From Actinoplanes nipponensis (GTDB taxonomy: Bacteria > Actinomycetota > Actinomycetes > Mycobacteriales > Micromonosporaceae), in assembly GCF_016862275.1 (NCBI RefSeq), contig NZ_BOMQ01000058.1, forward strand, positions 1 through 40,542: a stretch of DNA of 40,542 bases. The letters are read 5' to 3'. Below are positions 1 through 8,868 of this stretch, piece after piece. A program made the translations under genes and the position numbers. Position 1 is the stretch's first letter. Every line of letters starts with the position of its first letter. The notes beneath the pieces are model-generated. The model searched no databases, was not told where the DNA came from, and saw nothing but the letters and a program-made list of their open reading frames with translations.

Positions 1-19
1 TCCACCGCAAGCAAGAAAA

Positions 20-48
20 GGCCGGACCGACGCGGGGAGGCGCCGGCC
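20..48 (-). terminator. Terminator of the pectate lyase gene
   Basis: On the minus strand, just after the pectate lyase stop, a six-base GGCCGG/CCGGCC stem (20-25 and 43-48) with a 17-base loop is followed directly by TTTTCTT. This is one of the few hairpins here with a clear U-tract, so intrinsic termination is likely. Confidence 0.55.
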
Positions 49-73
49 CGGCTGCTCAAGGAAAGCGGAAAGG

Positions 74-862
74 CTACTTGTAAACGACATCCGAACCGCT
101 GAAGAAGCAGTTCTTGCCATCCGCCCCGGACCCGGTCCTGGGCGGCTCGGCGCCGGTGTTGTTCCCGGTGAACCGATCACAGATGCTGATCTTCTTCTTG
201 CTGTCCCCGACAATCGTGATGCCGGAGAACCGGGCCGTGTCACCGTAGTTGGTATTGATACCGGCCAGCGACTTCCCCGGCGCCGTCGCGGTGATGTTCT
301 GCAACACCACGGCCCGCTTGTACTGGGTCTTGCAGTTGCCGCACGAGCGGTACAGCTTGCCGAAGTCGCTGACCTGGAAGTTCCTGACGGTCAGCGTGCC
401 CCCGCCGTTGTGCTGGAACACCTTGTCCGACGCCGAGCGCGCGCCCCCACCATCCACTGTGTACCGCGCCGAGGTGCCGCCCTTGAACGTGGCGGCGTCC
501 TCGCCGACGTCCTCCCACCAGACGTTGACCAGGGTGCACGAGCCGCTGCAGTGCACGCCGTCGCCGGCCGGGGCGCCGATGATGACGTTCTTGAGGGTGG
601 CGCCGTCGGCCAGGGAGAACATCGGGTCCTGGCTCTCGCTCTGGCCCCCGTCGCCGATGCCGAAGTACCGCTTGAGGCCACCGTCGAACGTGCCGGACAC
701 CTTGGTCGTGGCGCTGACCTTGACCAGGCCCTGGGCGGACGGCCAGGCGGTGGCGGCCGAGGCGTTCTGGGTGAAGGCGATCGCGGCGACGCCGAGGCCG
801 CAGGCGACGATCCCGGCGATGGTGCCGGAACGCCAGCGGCGGGGGGAGGGGGACGTTTCCAT
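74..862 (-). CDS. Secreted pectate lyase (PL3-like)
   Basis: A 262-residue exported protein. The N-terminus has basic residues, a hydrophobic stretch and an Ala-X-Ala cleavage site near residues 35-38. The mature part matches the short bacterial pectate lyases of polysaccharide lyase family 3: repeated right-handed beta-helix turns with phrases such as DGVHCSGSCTLVNVWWEDVGEDA (first 20 residues: DGVHCSGSCTLVNVWWEDVG), the run ATFKGG, and many cysteines likely to form disulfides. Such enzymes cleave polygalacturonate by calcium-dependent beta-elimination outside the cell, giving access to plant pectin. The ATG at 862 was chosen because a signal peptide follows at once and AAGGT lies just upstream; longer open frames upstream run through the neighbouring gene. 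Likely its own transcription unit, since a hairpin separates it from the gene upstream. Family assignment is by recognition of sequence pattern; the substrate is inferred. Confidence 0.82.
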   Translation of the reverse strand: METSPSPRRWRSGTIAGIVACGLGVAAIAFTQNASAATAWPSAQGLVKVSATTKVSGTFDGGLKRYFGIGDGGQSESQDPMFSLADGATLKNVIIGAPAGDGVHCSGSCTLVNVWWEDVGEDAATFKGGTSARYTVDGGGARSASDKVFQHNGGGTLTVRNFQVSDFGKLYRSCGNCKTQYKRAVVLQNITATAPGKSLAGINTNYGDTARFSGITIVGDSKKKISICDRFTGNNTGAEPPRTGSGADGKNCFFSGSDVVYK

Positions 863-899
863 ACCTTGCGAGTGGTCGCCGGCGCCCGGAAGGTTGCCG

Positions 900-929
900 G
901 CCGGCCCGGGATTTCTGCGCCGGGCCGGC
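900..929 (-). terminator. Terminator hairpin after the polyol dehydrogenase gene
   Basis: A perfect 10-base inverted repeat, arms 900-909 and 920-929 with a 10-base loop, lies 20 bases beyond the stop of the minus-strand dehydrogenase gene. There is no clear U-tract, as is usual for actinobacterial terminators. Confidence 0.55.
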
Positions 930-948
930 GCCCGCGGCGTGGTGCAGC

Positions 949-2427
949 TCAGGAGGCGCCGGCCAGCTCCTCGAGCGTCGCCCGCGCGCCCTTGTGGTGC
1001 AGCGAGGAGAGCGCCGAGCGGTACGCCGACACGAACCGCTCGTGTTCGCTCAGCGCGCCGAACAGGTCCCGGTTCGCGATGAAGGCCAGCGGGTCCTCCC
1101 GTTGCCGGCGGGCCGCGGCGGTCAGGGTGTCCTTGAGCCGGTCCACGACCTCGATCGGGTCGCCGTGCTCGTCGACGCCCTCGGCGTACCGGGCCCAGCT
1201 GGCCACCACCGCGGTGGCGCGGACGATCTCGCCGCCGGTCTCCAGGTTGTGCCGGATCACCGGCAGCAACCACTTGGGGATGCGGTCGGAGCTCTCCGCG
1301 CACAGCCGGGCCACGGTGTCGCGGACCTGGGCGTTGGAGAAGCGCTCGAGGAGCTGGCGCTTGTAGGAGTCCAGGTCGATGCCGGGCACGGGTTCCAGCG
1401 TCGGGGTGGCCTCGCGGTCCATGTAGGCCAGCAGGAACCGCGCGAACAGCGGGTCCTGCGCCACCTCGTGCACCAGCCGGTAGCCGGCCAGGTAGCCGAA
1501 GTAGCAGAGCGCCTGGTGGCTGGCGTTGAGCAGGCGCAGCTTCATCAGCTCGTACGGCTCGACGTCGGCCACCACCTGCACGCCGGCGTCCTCGAAGGGC
1601 GGCCGGCCCTGGGGGAACACGTCCTCCAGCGTCCACTGGGTGAACGGCTCGCAGACCACCGGCCAGGCGTCGTCCACGCCCCACCGCTTGCGGACCTCGG
1701 CGCGGTCGTCGTCCGTGGTCACCGGGGTGATCCGGTCGACCATGCTGTTCGGGAAGGCGACGTGCTGCTCGACCCACTCGCCCAGCTCGGGGTCCCGCAG
1801 GGTGGCGTACGCGACGAAGCTGCGCCGCGCCGCGTGCCCGTTGCCCTGGATGTTGTCGCAGCTCATGATCGTGAACGGCGGCACGTCGCGCTCCCGGCGC
1901 CGGGCCAGCGCGGCGGTGATGAGCCCGAAGGTGGTCCGCGGCGCGACGCCCGGCCGCAGGTCGTGCTGGACGTCGGGGTGGTCGGCGACGAACTCGCCGG
2001 TGACCGCGTTGAAGTTGTAGCCACCCTCGGTGATGGTCAGCGAGACGATCCGCACCTCGGGGGAGGCCATCTTCTCGATCACGGCCTCCGGGTCGTCCGG
2101 GGCGTACAGGTACTCCTTGATCGCGCCGATGACCCGCGGCTCGAGGGTGCCGTCCGGGGCCTTGACGACCAGCGTGTAGAGGCCGTCCTGGGCGTGCAGC
2201 ACCTCGGCCATCCGCCGGTCGGCCGGCATCACGCCCACCCCGCAGACGGCCCAGTCCAGCGCCTGGCCCGCGGTCATGAGGCGGTCGAGGTACATCGCCT
2301 CGTGCGCCCGGTGGAAGCCACCGACGCCGAAGTGCACGATGCCGGTCCGCAGGGCGCCGCGATCGTAGGCCGGGACCGGCAGATCGGCGGGCAGGGACGA
2401 CAGGTTCTCTTGCTTGAGCGGCAGCAT
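949..2427 (-). CDS. Mannitol 2-dehydrogenase family polyol dehydrogenase
   Basis: A 492-residue member of the polyol-specific long-chain dehydrogenase family, which interconverts mannitol, arabinitol or related polyols with their ketoses using NAD(P). The N-terminal Rossmann region has VHFGVGGFHRAH at residues 31-42. The family's catalytic motif is present as K296, N301 and H304 within MKLRLLNASH, and the coenzyme/substrate segment SCDNIQGNG lies at 189-197. The length is normal for the family (about 490). The start at 2427 is set by a strong GGGAGGA eight bases upstream; the 17 extra upstream codons look non-coding. It is a single gene between two terminator hairpins. No sugar transporter lies beside it, so the actual polyol cannot be told from context. 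Mannitol 2-dehydrogenase is the commonest activity; fructuronate reductase and arabinitol dehydrogenase are relatives that cannot be excluded. Confidence 0.88.
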   Translation of the reverse strand: MLPLKQENLSSLPADLPVPAYDRGALRTGIVHFGVGGFHRAHEAMYLDRLMTAGQALDWAVCGVGVMPADRRMAEVLHAQDGLYTLVVKAPDGTLEPRVIGAIKEYLYAPDDPEAVIEKMASPEVRIVSLTITEGGYNFNAVTGEFVADHPDVQHDLRPGVAPRTTFGLITAALARRRERDVPPFTIMSCDNIQGNGHAARRSFVAYATLRDPELGEWVEQHVAFPNSMVDRITPVTTDDDRAEVRKRWGVDDAWPVVCEPFTQWTLEDVFPQGRPPFEDAGVQVVADVEPYELMKLRLLNASHQALCYFGYLAGYRLVHEVAQDPLFARFLLAYMDREATPTLEPVPGIDLDSYKRQLLERFSNAQVRDTVARLCAESSDRIPKWLLPVIRHNLETGGEIVRATAVVASWARYAEGVDEHGDPIEVVDRLKDTLTAAARRQREDPLAFIANRDLFGALSEHERFVSAYRSALSSLHHKGARATLEELAGAS

Positions 2428-2555
2428 CGGCACGTCCTCCCAGCGCTGCTGACGGGGGCTGACGACCCAGCATGTCACCCCGGGAGGCGGTTCGCCGGGC
2501 CCGGCGCGGCACGAGCTTTCTCACCGTCCGTCAACCCGGGCACACGGCCCGCACA

Positions 2556-2599
2556 AACGGGCACGGCCCGGCGGCACTCGCCGCCGGGCCGTGCCCGTT
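2556..2599 (-). terminator. Strong terminator after malate synthase
   Basis: A perfect 19-base inverted repeat (arms 2556-2574 and 2581-2599) with a six-base loop starts nine bases past the malate synthase stop. On the minus strand the right arm runs into TTTG. It is the longest perfect stem found in the window and closes the glyoxylate operon. Confidence 0.75.
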
Positions 2600-2607
2600 G
2601 CTCCCGG

Positions 2608-4208
<1,601 letters not shown>

Positions 4209-4209
<1 letters not shown>

Positions 4210-5498
4210 CAGAACTGCTCCGCTTCGGTCGAGCCGGACAGCGCGGTGGTGGAGCTCTCGGGGTTCAGCGCCGTGGAGACGGCGTCGAAGTAGCCGGTGC
4301 CGACCTCGGCCTGGTGCTTGGTCGCGGTGTAGCCGTTGGCCTCGGCCGCGAACTCGGCCTCCTGCAGCCGCACGTACGCGCTCATGCCCTCGGTGGCGTA
4401 GCCCTTCGAGAGCTCGAACATCGAGTGGTTCAGCGCGTGGAAGCCGGCCAGCGTGACGAACTGGAACTTGTACCCCATCGCGCCGAGCTCCTTCTGGAAC
4501 CGGGAGATGGTGGCGTCGTCGAGGTTGCGCTTCCAGTTGAACGACGGCGAGCAGTTGTAGGCCAGCATCTTGTCCGGGTGGACCTTGTGCACGGCCTCGG
4601 CGAACGCGCGGGCGAACTCCAGGTCGGGCTTGCCGGTCTCGCACCAGATCAGGTCGGCGTAGTCGGCGTAGGCGACACCGCGGGCGATGGCGGCGTCCGG
4701 GCCGCTGCGGACCCGGAAGAAGCCCTCGGCCGTGCGCTCGCCGGTGAGGAAGGGCTTGTCGCGCTCGTCCACGTCGGTGGTGATCAGGTCCGCGGCCAGC
4801 GCGTCGGTGCGGGCGATGATCAGGCTCGGCACCCCGGCCACGTCGGCGGCCAGGCGGGCGGCGTTCAAGGTGCGGATGTGCTGGGCGGTCGGGATGAGCA
4901 CCTTGCCGCCGAGGTGGCCGCACTTCTTCTCCGAGGCGAGCTGGTCCTCCCAGTGCACGCCGGCCGCGCCCGCCACGATCATCGCCTTCATCAGCTCGAA
5001 GGCGTTCAGCGGGCCGCCGAAGCCGGCCTCCGCGTCGGCCACGATGGGGGCGATCCAGTCCCGGTCGTGCCGGCCGGCCGCGGTGTCGATCTGGTCGGCG
5101 CGCAGCAGCGCGTTGTTGATCCGGCGCACCACCGCCGGCACCGAGTTGGCCGGGTAGAGGCTCTGGTCGGGGTAGGTGTGCCCGGAGAGGTTGGCGTCGG
5201 CCGCGACCTGCCAGCCGGAGAGGTAGATCGCCTTGAGCCCGGCCCGGACCTGCTGCACGGCCTGGCCGCCGGTCATGGCGCCGAGCGCGTTGATGTATTC
5301 CTCGTCGTGCAGCAGATCCCAGAGCTTGCGGGCGCCCCGCTCGGCCAGGGTGTGCTGCTCCTGGACGCTGCCGCGCAGCTTGACGACGTCCTGCGCCGTG
5401 TAGCTGCGGGTGACGCCCAACCAACGGGGATCGCCGGCCCACGCCCGAGTGAGGTCCGCGGCGGTACCGCCCCTGACTTCGGTCAGCTGATCAGTCAT
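4209..5498 (-). CDS. aceA: Isocitrate lyase
   Basis: A 429-residue isocitrate lyase, which splits isocitrate into glyoxylate and succinate as the entry to the glyoxylate shunt. The signature KKCGH is at residues 191-195, with catalytic Cys193. The metal-binding and substrate stretches PIVADAEAGFGG (151-162) and the C-terminal YNCSPSFNWK are intact. Length equals the short actinobacterial Icl1 type. Start: ATG at 5498 preceded by GGAAGGG eight bases upstream. It is the first gene of a two-gene operon with malate synthase. The RamB-like regulator lies divergently 126 bases away, an arrangement that suggests direct control through the shared intergenic region. No sign of truncation or unusual composition. 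Confidence 0.98.
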
Positions 5499-5548
5499 GA
5501 GAATGCCCTTCCGTGCTGCGCTTGGTGCTGCGGTGGCAGAACTTCACT

Positions 5549-5608
5549 TTCGCGGAGGACGCAAGGGGTTCTGAAGGCGAATGTGAGCAGAAGAATCGCG
5601 AATATTCT
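5549..5608. promoter_or_regulatory. Candidate RamB-type control region between aceA and its regulator
   Basis: The divergent intergenic region contains TTCGCG at 5549-5554 and the same hexamer on the other strand at 5597-5602, plus AGAAT-N7-ATTCT (5592-5608) around the second copy. RamB sites in corynebacteria and mycobacteria contain related TTTGC/GCAAA-like cores. That these are operator sites is inferred from position and symmetry only. Confidence 0.35.
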
Positions 5609-5610
5609 GC

Positions 5611-5616
5611 TAGCGT
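5611..5616 (+). promoter_or_regulatory. Leaderless-type -10 box of the RamB-like gene
   Basis: TAGCGT fits the actinobacterial TANNNT -10 pattern and ends eight bases before the ATG at 5625. No Shine-Dalgarno sequence is present, so a leaderless transcript is likely. Confidence 0.5.
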
Positions 5617-5624
5617 GAATTCCC

Positions 5625-7088
5625 ATGACGGCTTCCCCCACCGACGCCACCGTCGATCTCGTGACGCTGGGCCAGCGGCTGCGGCACCAGCGCCGGGCCA
5701 AGGGCATGACGCTCGACCAGCTCAGCGCGGCGGTCGGCCGGGCGCCCTCCCAGCTCTCCCTGATCGAGAACGGCAAGCGGGAGCCGAAGCTCAGCGTGCT
5801 GCAGTCCATCGCGGGCGCGCTGGGCGTGCCGATGCAGGAGCTGCTGCGCCCGGAGGCGCCGAGCCGGCGTGCCGGGCTGGAGATCGAGCTGGCCCACTTC
5901 CAGCGCGAGCCGGCCTACACGGCGCTCGGGTTGCCGGTGGTCCGCGGCGGCCGGCGGTTGCCGGCCGACGCCCTCGAGTCGCTGATCGGGCTGCACCGCG
6001 AGCTGACCCGGCTGCTCACCGAGCAGAGCGCCACGCCCGAGGTGGCCCGGCGGGCCAACCAGCAGCTGCGGATCGAGATGCGCGAGCGGGACAACTACTT
6101 CGACTACATCGAGCAGGCCGCGGCCAAGGTGCTGGAGTCGGTGCGGCACACCACCGGCCCGCTGTCCCAGCGCGGCATCCTCGACATCGCCGCCCAGCTG
6201 GGCTTCACCCTGCACTACGTGAGCGACCTGCCCGGCTCGGCCCGCTCGGTGACCGATCTGAAGAACCACAAGATCTACCTGCCCCAGGTGGCCAGCGGCA
6301 AGGGGCACGACCCGCGGGCGGTGGTGCTGCAGACGCTCGGGCACTTCGTGCTCGGCCACCACGACCCGGCCGACTACGGCGACTTCCTGCGCCAGCGGGT
6401 CGAGGTCAACTACTTCGCCGCGGCGCTGCTGATGCCGGAGAAGTTCGCCACCGAGTTCCTGCGCGACGCCAAGGCCGACCGGGCCCTGGCCATCGACGAC
6501 TTCCGGGACGCCTTCGGGGTCTCCTACGAGACGGCGGCGCACCGCTTCACCAACCTGGCCACCCACCACTTCGGCATCCCGGTGCACTTCGCCCGGGTGC
6601 ACGAGAGCGGCACGGTCTACAAGGCGTACGAGAACGACGACGTGCGCTTCCCGACCGACGTGACCGGCGCGATCGAGGGGCAGCCGGTGTGCCGCAAGTG
6701 GGCGTCGCGCACGGTGTTCGCCGCCGAGGACCCGTACTCGTCGTTCTACCAGTTCACCGACACCGGCAAGGGCACGTACTGGTGCACCGTGCACGTCGAG
6801 TCGACCCGCTCGGGGGAGTTCTCGGTGACGGTGGGCACGCCGTACCAGCACGCCCGCTGGTTCCGCGGCGGCGACACCACCCGGCGTACCGTGTCGACCT
6901 GCCCGGACCCCACGTGCTGCCGGCGGCCGCCGGCGGAGCTGGTGGACCGCTGGGCCGGGCAGGCCTGGCCCAGCGCGCGCGTGCACTCGCACCTGCTGGC
7001 CGCCCTGCCCCCGGGCACCTTCCCCGGGGTCGACGCGCAGGACGTCTACGAGTTCCTCCAGCGACGGGCCGAGTCGGCCCGCGGCTGA
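5625..7088 (+). CDS. ramB: RamB/ScfR-family short-chain fatty-acid regulator
   Basis: A 487-residue transcription regulator. Residues about 13-67 form a Cro/CI-type helix-turn-helix (LGQRLRHQRRAKGMTLDQLS and QLSLIENGKREPKLSVLQ). The centre (about 160-330) is an IrrE-like domain with the VEVNYFAAALLMP segment; its HExxH zinc motif is degenerate (TLGHFVLGHH), as is usual for regulators rather than peptidases. The C-terminal domain is the one shared by RamB, PrpR and ScfR, with a cysteine cluster CPDPTCC that could bind metal or a cluster. RamB controls isocitrate lyase and malate synthase in corynebacteria and mycobacteria; its divergent position to aceA here supports the same role. The start has no ribosome site but a TANNNT box eight bases upstream. 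Its stop lies two bases from the stop of the convergent neighbour. The gene name is assigned by family plus context. Confidence 0.88.
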   Translation: MTASPTDATVDLVTLGQRLRHQRRAKGMTLDQLSAAVGRAPSQLSLIENGKREPKLSVLQSIAGALGVPMQELLRPEAPSRRAGLEIELAHFQREPAYTALGLPVVRGGRRLPADALESLIGLHRELTRLLTEQSATPEVARRANQQLRIEMRERDNYFDYIEQAAAKVLESVRHTTGPLSQRGILDIAAQLGFTLHYVSDLPGSARSVTDLKNHKIYLPQVASGKGHDPRAVVLQTLGHFVLGHHDPADYGDFLRQRVEVNYFAAALLMPEKFATEFLRDAKADRALAIDDFRDAFGVSYETAAHRFTNLATHHFGIPVHFARVHESGTVYKAYENDDVRFPTDVTGAIEGQPVCRKWASRTVFAAEDPYSSFYQFTDTGKGTYWCTVHVESTRSGEFSVTVGTPYQHARWFRGGDTTRRTVSTCPDPTCCRRPPAELVDRWAGQAWPSARVHSHLLAALPPGTFPGVDAQDVYEFLQRRAESARG

Positions 7089-7090
7089 GC

Positions 7091-7696
7091 TCAGCGTGGC
7101 CGCACGCGGGCCGTCCCGCGCGCCAGCGCCGGGACGGCGGCCGGCGCGGGCAGCGGGATCCCGGCGCCGAGCCGCATCACCAGCGGGGCGTCGACCAGGC
7201 CGCTGTGGTGCAGCAGCGGGTGTCCCGCCCAGGCCAGCTCGGCGTCGGCCGCGCACCGGGCGGCCCGCACGTGCACCAGGTGGCCGCCCCGGACGGTGGC
7301 CGCCAGGCCCTCCACCGTGAACTCCACGGTCAGCGTCAACCGCAGCTCGTAGACCTGCCGCCGGTCGGCGATGACGTCGAGGTGCGGCTCGTGGACGACC
7401 CGGACGAGGTGGTCGTCCAGCAGCACCAGCCGGGTCAGGTCCGGCTCGGCCGTGGTCTCCTGACCGGCGTCGAGCAGGCCGCGGTAGCTCATCAGCCCGC
7501 CCAGCAGCATCGCGCCGAGGTCCTCCTCCAGCAGGCCGCCGGCCGCGGTGGCCAGCTCGGCGGCGAGCGCGGCCCGGGCCGGGCCGGTCAGCTCGCGGCC
7601 GATGGCGCCGAGCACCGGCTCCAGCGGCCCGTCGTGGGTCAGGTGGTGCGTCAGCGCCGCGTCGTCCGCCCCGAGAAACGCGCGCAGATGCGTCAT
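7091..7696 (-). CDS. Unknown 201-residue protein
   Basis: A 201-residue protein I do not recognise. The N-terminal half (1-80) looks helical and alanine/leucine-rich with several histidines (LTHHLTH). The C-terminal half is predicted strand-rich, with alternating hydrophobic residues such as VYELRLTLTVEFTVEGL around 115-131 and VRGGHLVHVRAARC after it. It has no signal peptide or membrane segment. The ATG at 7696 overlaps the stop of a 53-codon gene upstream as ATGA, so the two are translationally coupled and probably work together. Third-base GC bias and the clean overlap support real coding. Convergent with the RamB-like gene, with only two bases between stops, so no separate terminator exists for either. 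Function unknown. Confidence 0.75.
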   Translation of the reverse strand: MTHLRAFLGADDAALTHHLTHDGPLEPVLGAIGRELTGPARAALAAELATAAGGLLEEDLGAMLLGGLMSYRGLLDAGQETTAEPDLTRLVLLDDHLVRVVHEPHLDVIADRRQVYELRLTLTVEFTVEGLAATVRGGHLVHVRAARCAADAELAWAGHPLLHHSGLVDAPLVMRLGAGIPLPAPAAVPALARGTARVRPR

Positions 7697-7854
7697 CGCC
7701 GCGCCTCGATGCTCACCCGGCCGGCTGCCGGGCGGCGACGGACGGCGATCGAGATCTGCGGGGTCGCGGTGCGCGGCAGCACGGCCAGCCGGCGGGGGCC
7801 GGGCACGGCGACGATCTCGACGTGCCGGCGCAGCCAGTGCTGACCCGTCCTCAT
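7693..7854 (-). CDS. Small 53-residue basic protein, coupled to the 201-residue gene
   Basis: A 53-codon open frame running from ATG at 7854 to a TGA that overlaps the next start (ATGA at 7696-7693). A good AGGGAG ribosome site sits about nine bases before the ATG. The product is arginine-rich (about a quarter of residues) with strand-like segments VEIVAVPGPRRLAVLP and PQISIAVRRRPAAGRVSIE; no signal peptide or membrane segment. It follows the polysaccharide deacetylase stop by 76 bases on the same strand and could belong to that transcript. Real coding is supported by the ribosome site plus the four-base overlap. Function unknown; a small nucleic-acid- or protein-binding partner of the 201-residue product is one possibility. 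Confidence 0.65.
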   Translation of the reverse strand: MRTGQHWLRRHVEIVAVPGPRRLAVLPRTATPQISIAVRRRPAAGRVSIEARR

Positions 7855-7930
7855 GGCGACCAACTCCCTGTGGTCACTATGCCCGCCGTCCCGCGGTTTT
7901 CCCCGTGTTGAGTCGTTGATCCGTTCGGGG

Positions 7931-8779
7931 TCAGGCCGGCACGTAGTCCTCCAGCAGGGCCGGGGTCAGCCCGGCCCGGTGGATCGCCCGCAGCGCGGCG
8001 AGGAAGTCCCGCACGAATGCCGGCCGGAAGTGCATCAGGATGATGTCGCCCGGCTGGACCCGGTGGCCCTCCTGGTAGCGGACCTTACCTTTGTGGACGG
8101 TCTCCTTCCACATGAACGCCGCCTTGATCCCGCAGTCGTGGGCCGCCCGCAGCGTGGTGGCGTCCTTGGTGCCGAACGGCGGCCGGAAGAGCACCGGCCG
8201 GCGCTGGTAGCGCTGCCCGAGGCGGTCCGCCGAGCCGCAGATCTCCCGGCGCTGGAAGGCGTACGACCGGCCGCGCAGCTCGGTGTGGGTGATCGTGTGG
8301 GCCTCGATCACCGCGCCGCGGTCCCGCAGCCGCGCGAAGTACGGCTCGTCGTCGTGGATGGCGTCGGTGGTCAGGAACAGCGTGACCGGGATGCCGGCCG
8401 CCGCCAGCAGCGCGGGCGCCTCCGGCGACTTGAGATAGCCGTCGTCGATGGTGAGGAAGGCGACCGGCTGCGTGGTCGGGATCCGCGACAGGTACGGCAC
8501 GCTGCCGTCGGCCGGCAGGGTGATCGGCTGCGGCGGCGGCGCCGGCGGGAAGACGGGGATGTCGCCGCCCGTCCAGCCGTGGCCCCTCGGCGTGGCCGAG
8601 GGGCGGGCGGCCGGCGCGGCGGGGGCCAGTCCTCCGGCCGCCGCGCTGGCCGGCGCGCTGGCCGGGGCCGGGGCCGGGGGACCGGTCGCCGGCGGGCCGG
8701 CCGAGCAGGCGCCGGGGGCCAGCCCGAGGAGGCCGGCGACGGCGGCGGTCAGGGCTCGGCGGGACATCGACAAGATCAC
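7931..8779 (-). CDS. Exported polysaccharide deacetylase (NodB domain)
   Basis: A 282-residue carbohydrate esterase family 4 protein that removes N- or O-acetyl groups from a polysaccharide such as peptidoglycan or chitin. All NodB motifs are visible: TIDDGY with D112 and D113, H161-x3-H165 in HTITH, RPPFG at 199-203, and the late GDIILMH motif ending at H250. The N-terminus is a signal peptide, with Cys25 in a PGAC context that could be lipidated (the lipobox is imperfect). An Ala/Pro-rich linker of about 50 residues follows, consistent with a cell-surface protein. The start chosen is GTG 8779, because a TAGCGT box ends exactly six bases before it and no ribosome site is seen; ATG at 8767 is the alternative. 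The natural substrate cannot be told. Confidence 0.85.
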   Translation of the reverse strand: MILSMSRRALTAAVAGLLGLAPGACSAGPPATGPPAPAPASAPASAAAGGLAPAAPAARPSATPRGHGWTGGDIPVFPPAPPPQPITLPADGSVPYLSRIPTTQPVAFLTIDDGYLKSPEAPALLAAAGIPVTLFLTTDAIHDDEPYFARLRDRGAVIEAHTITHTELRGRSYAFQRREICGSADRLGQRYQRRPVLFRPPFGTKDATTLRAAHDCGIKAAFMWKETVHKGKVRYQEGHRVQPGDIILMHFRPAFVRDFLAALRAIHRAGLTPALLEDYVPA

Positions 8780-8785
8780 GTCCGC

Positions 8786-8791
8786 ACGCTA
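8786..8791 (-). promoter_or_regulatory. Leaderless-type -10 box of the deacetylase gene
   Basis: TAGCGT on the minus strand ends six bases before the GTG start at 8779, with no Shine-Dalgarno sequence between. Confidence 0.5.
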
Positions 8792-8868
8792 GGAATGCCG
8801 CGCAACCGCGCACCGCAGGCGAAAGGCCGCACACCGTGACTTCACGCCACGTTCACCTCCGTCGTCGG

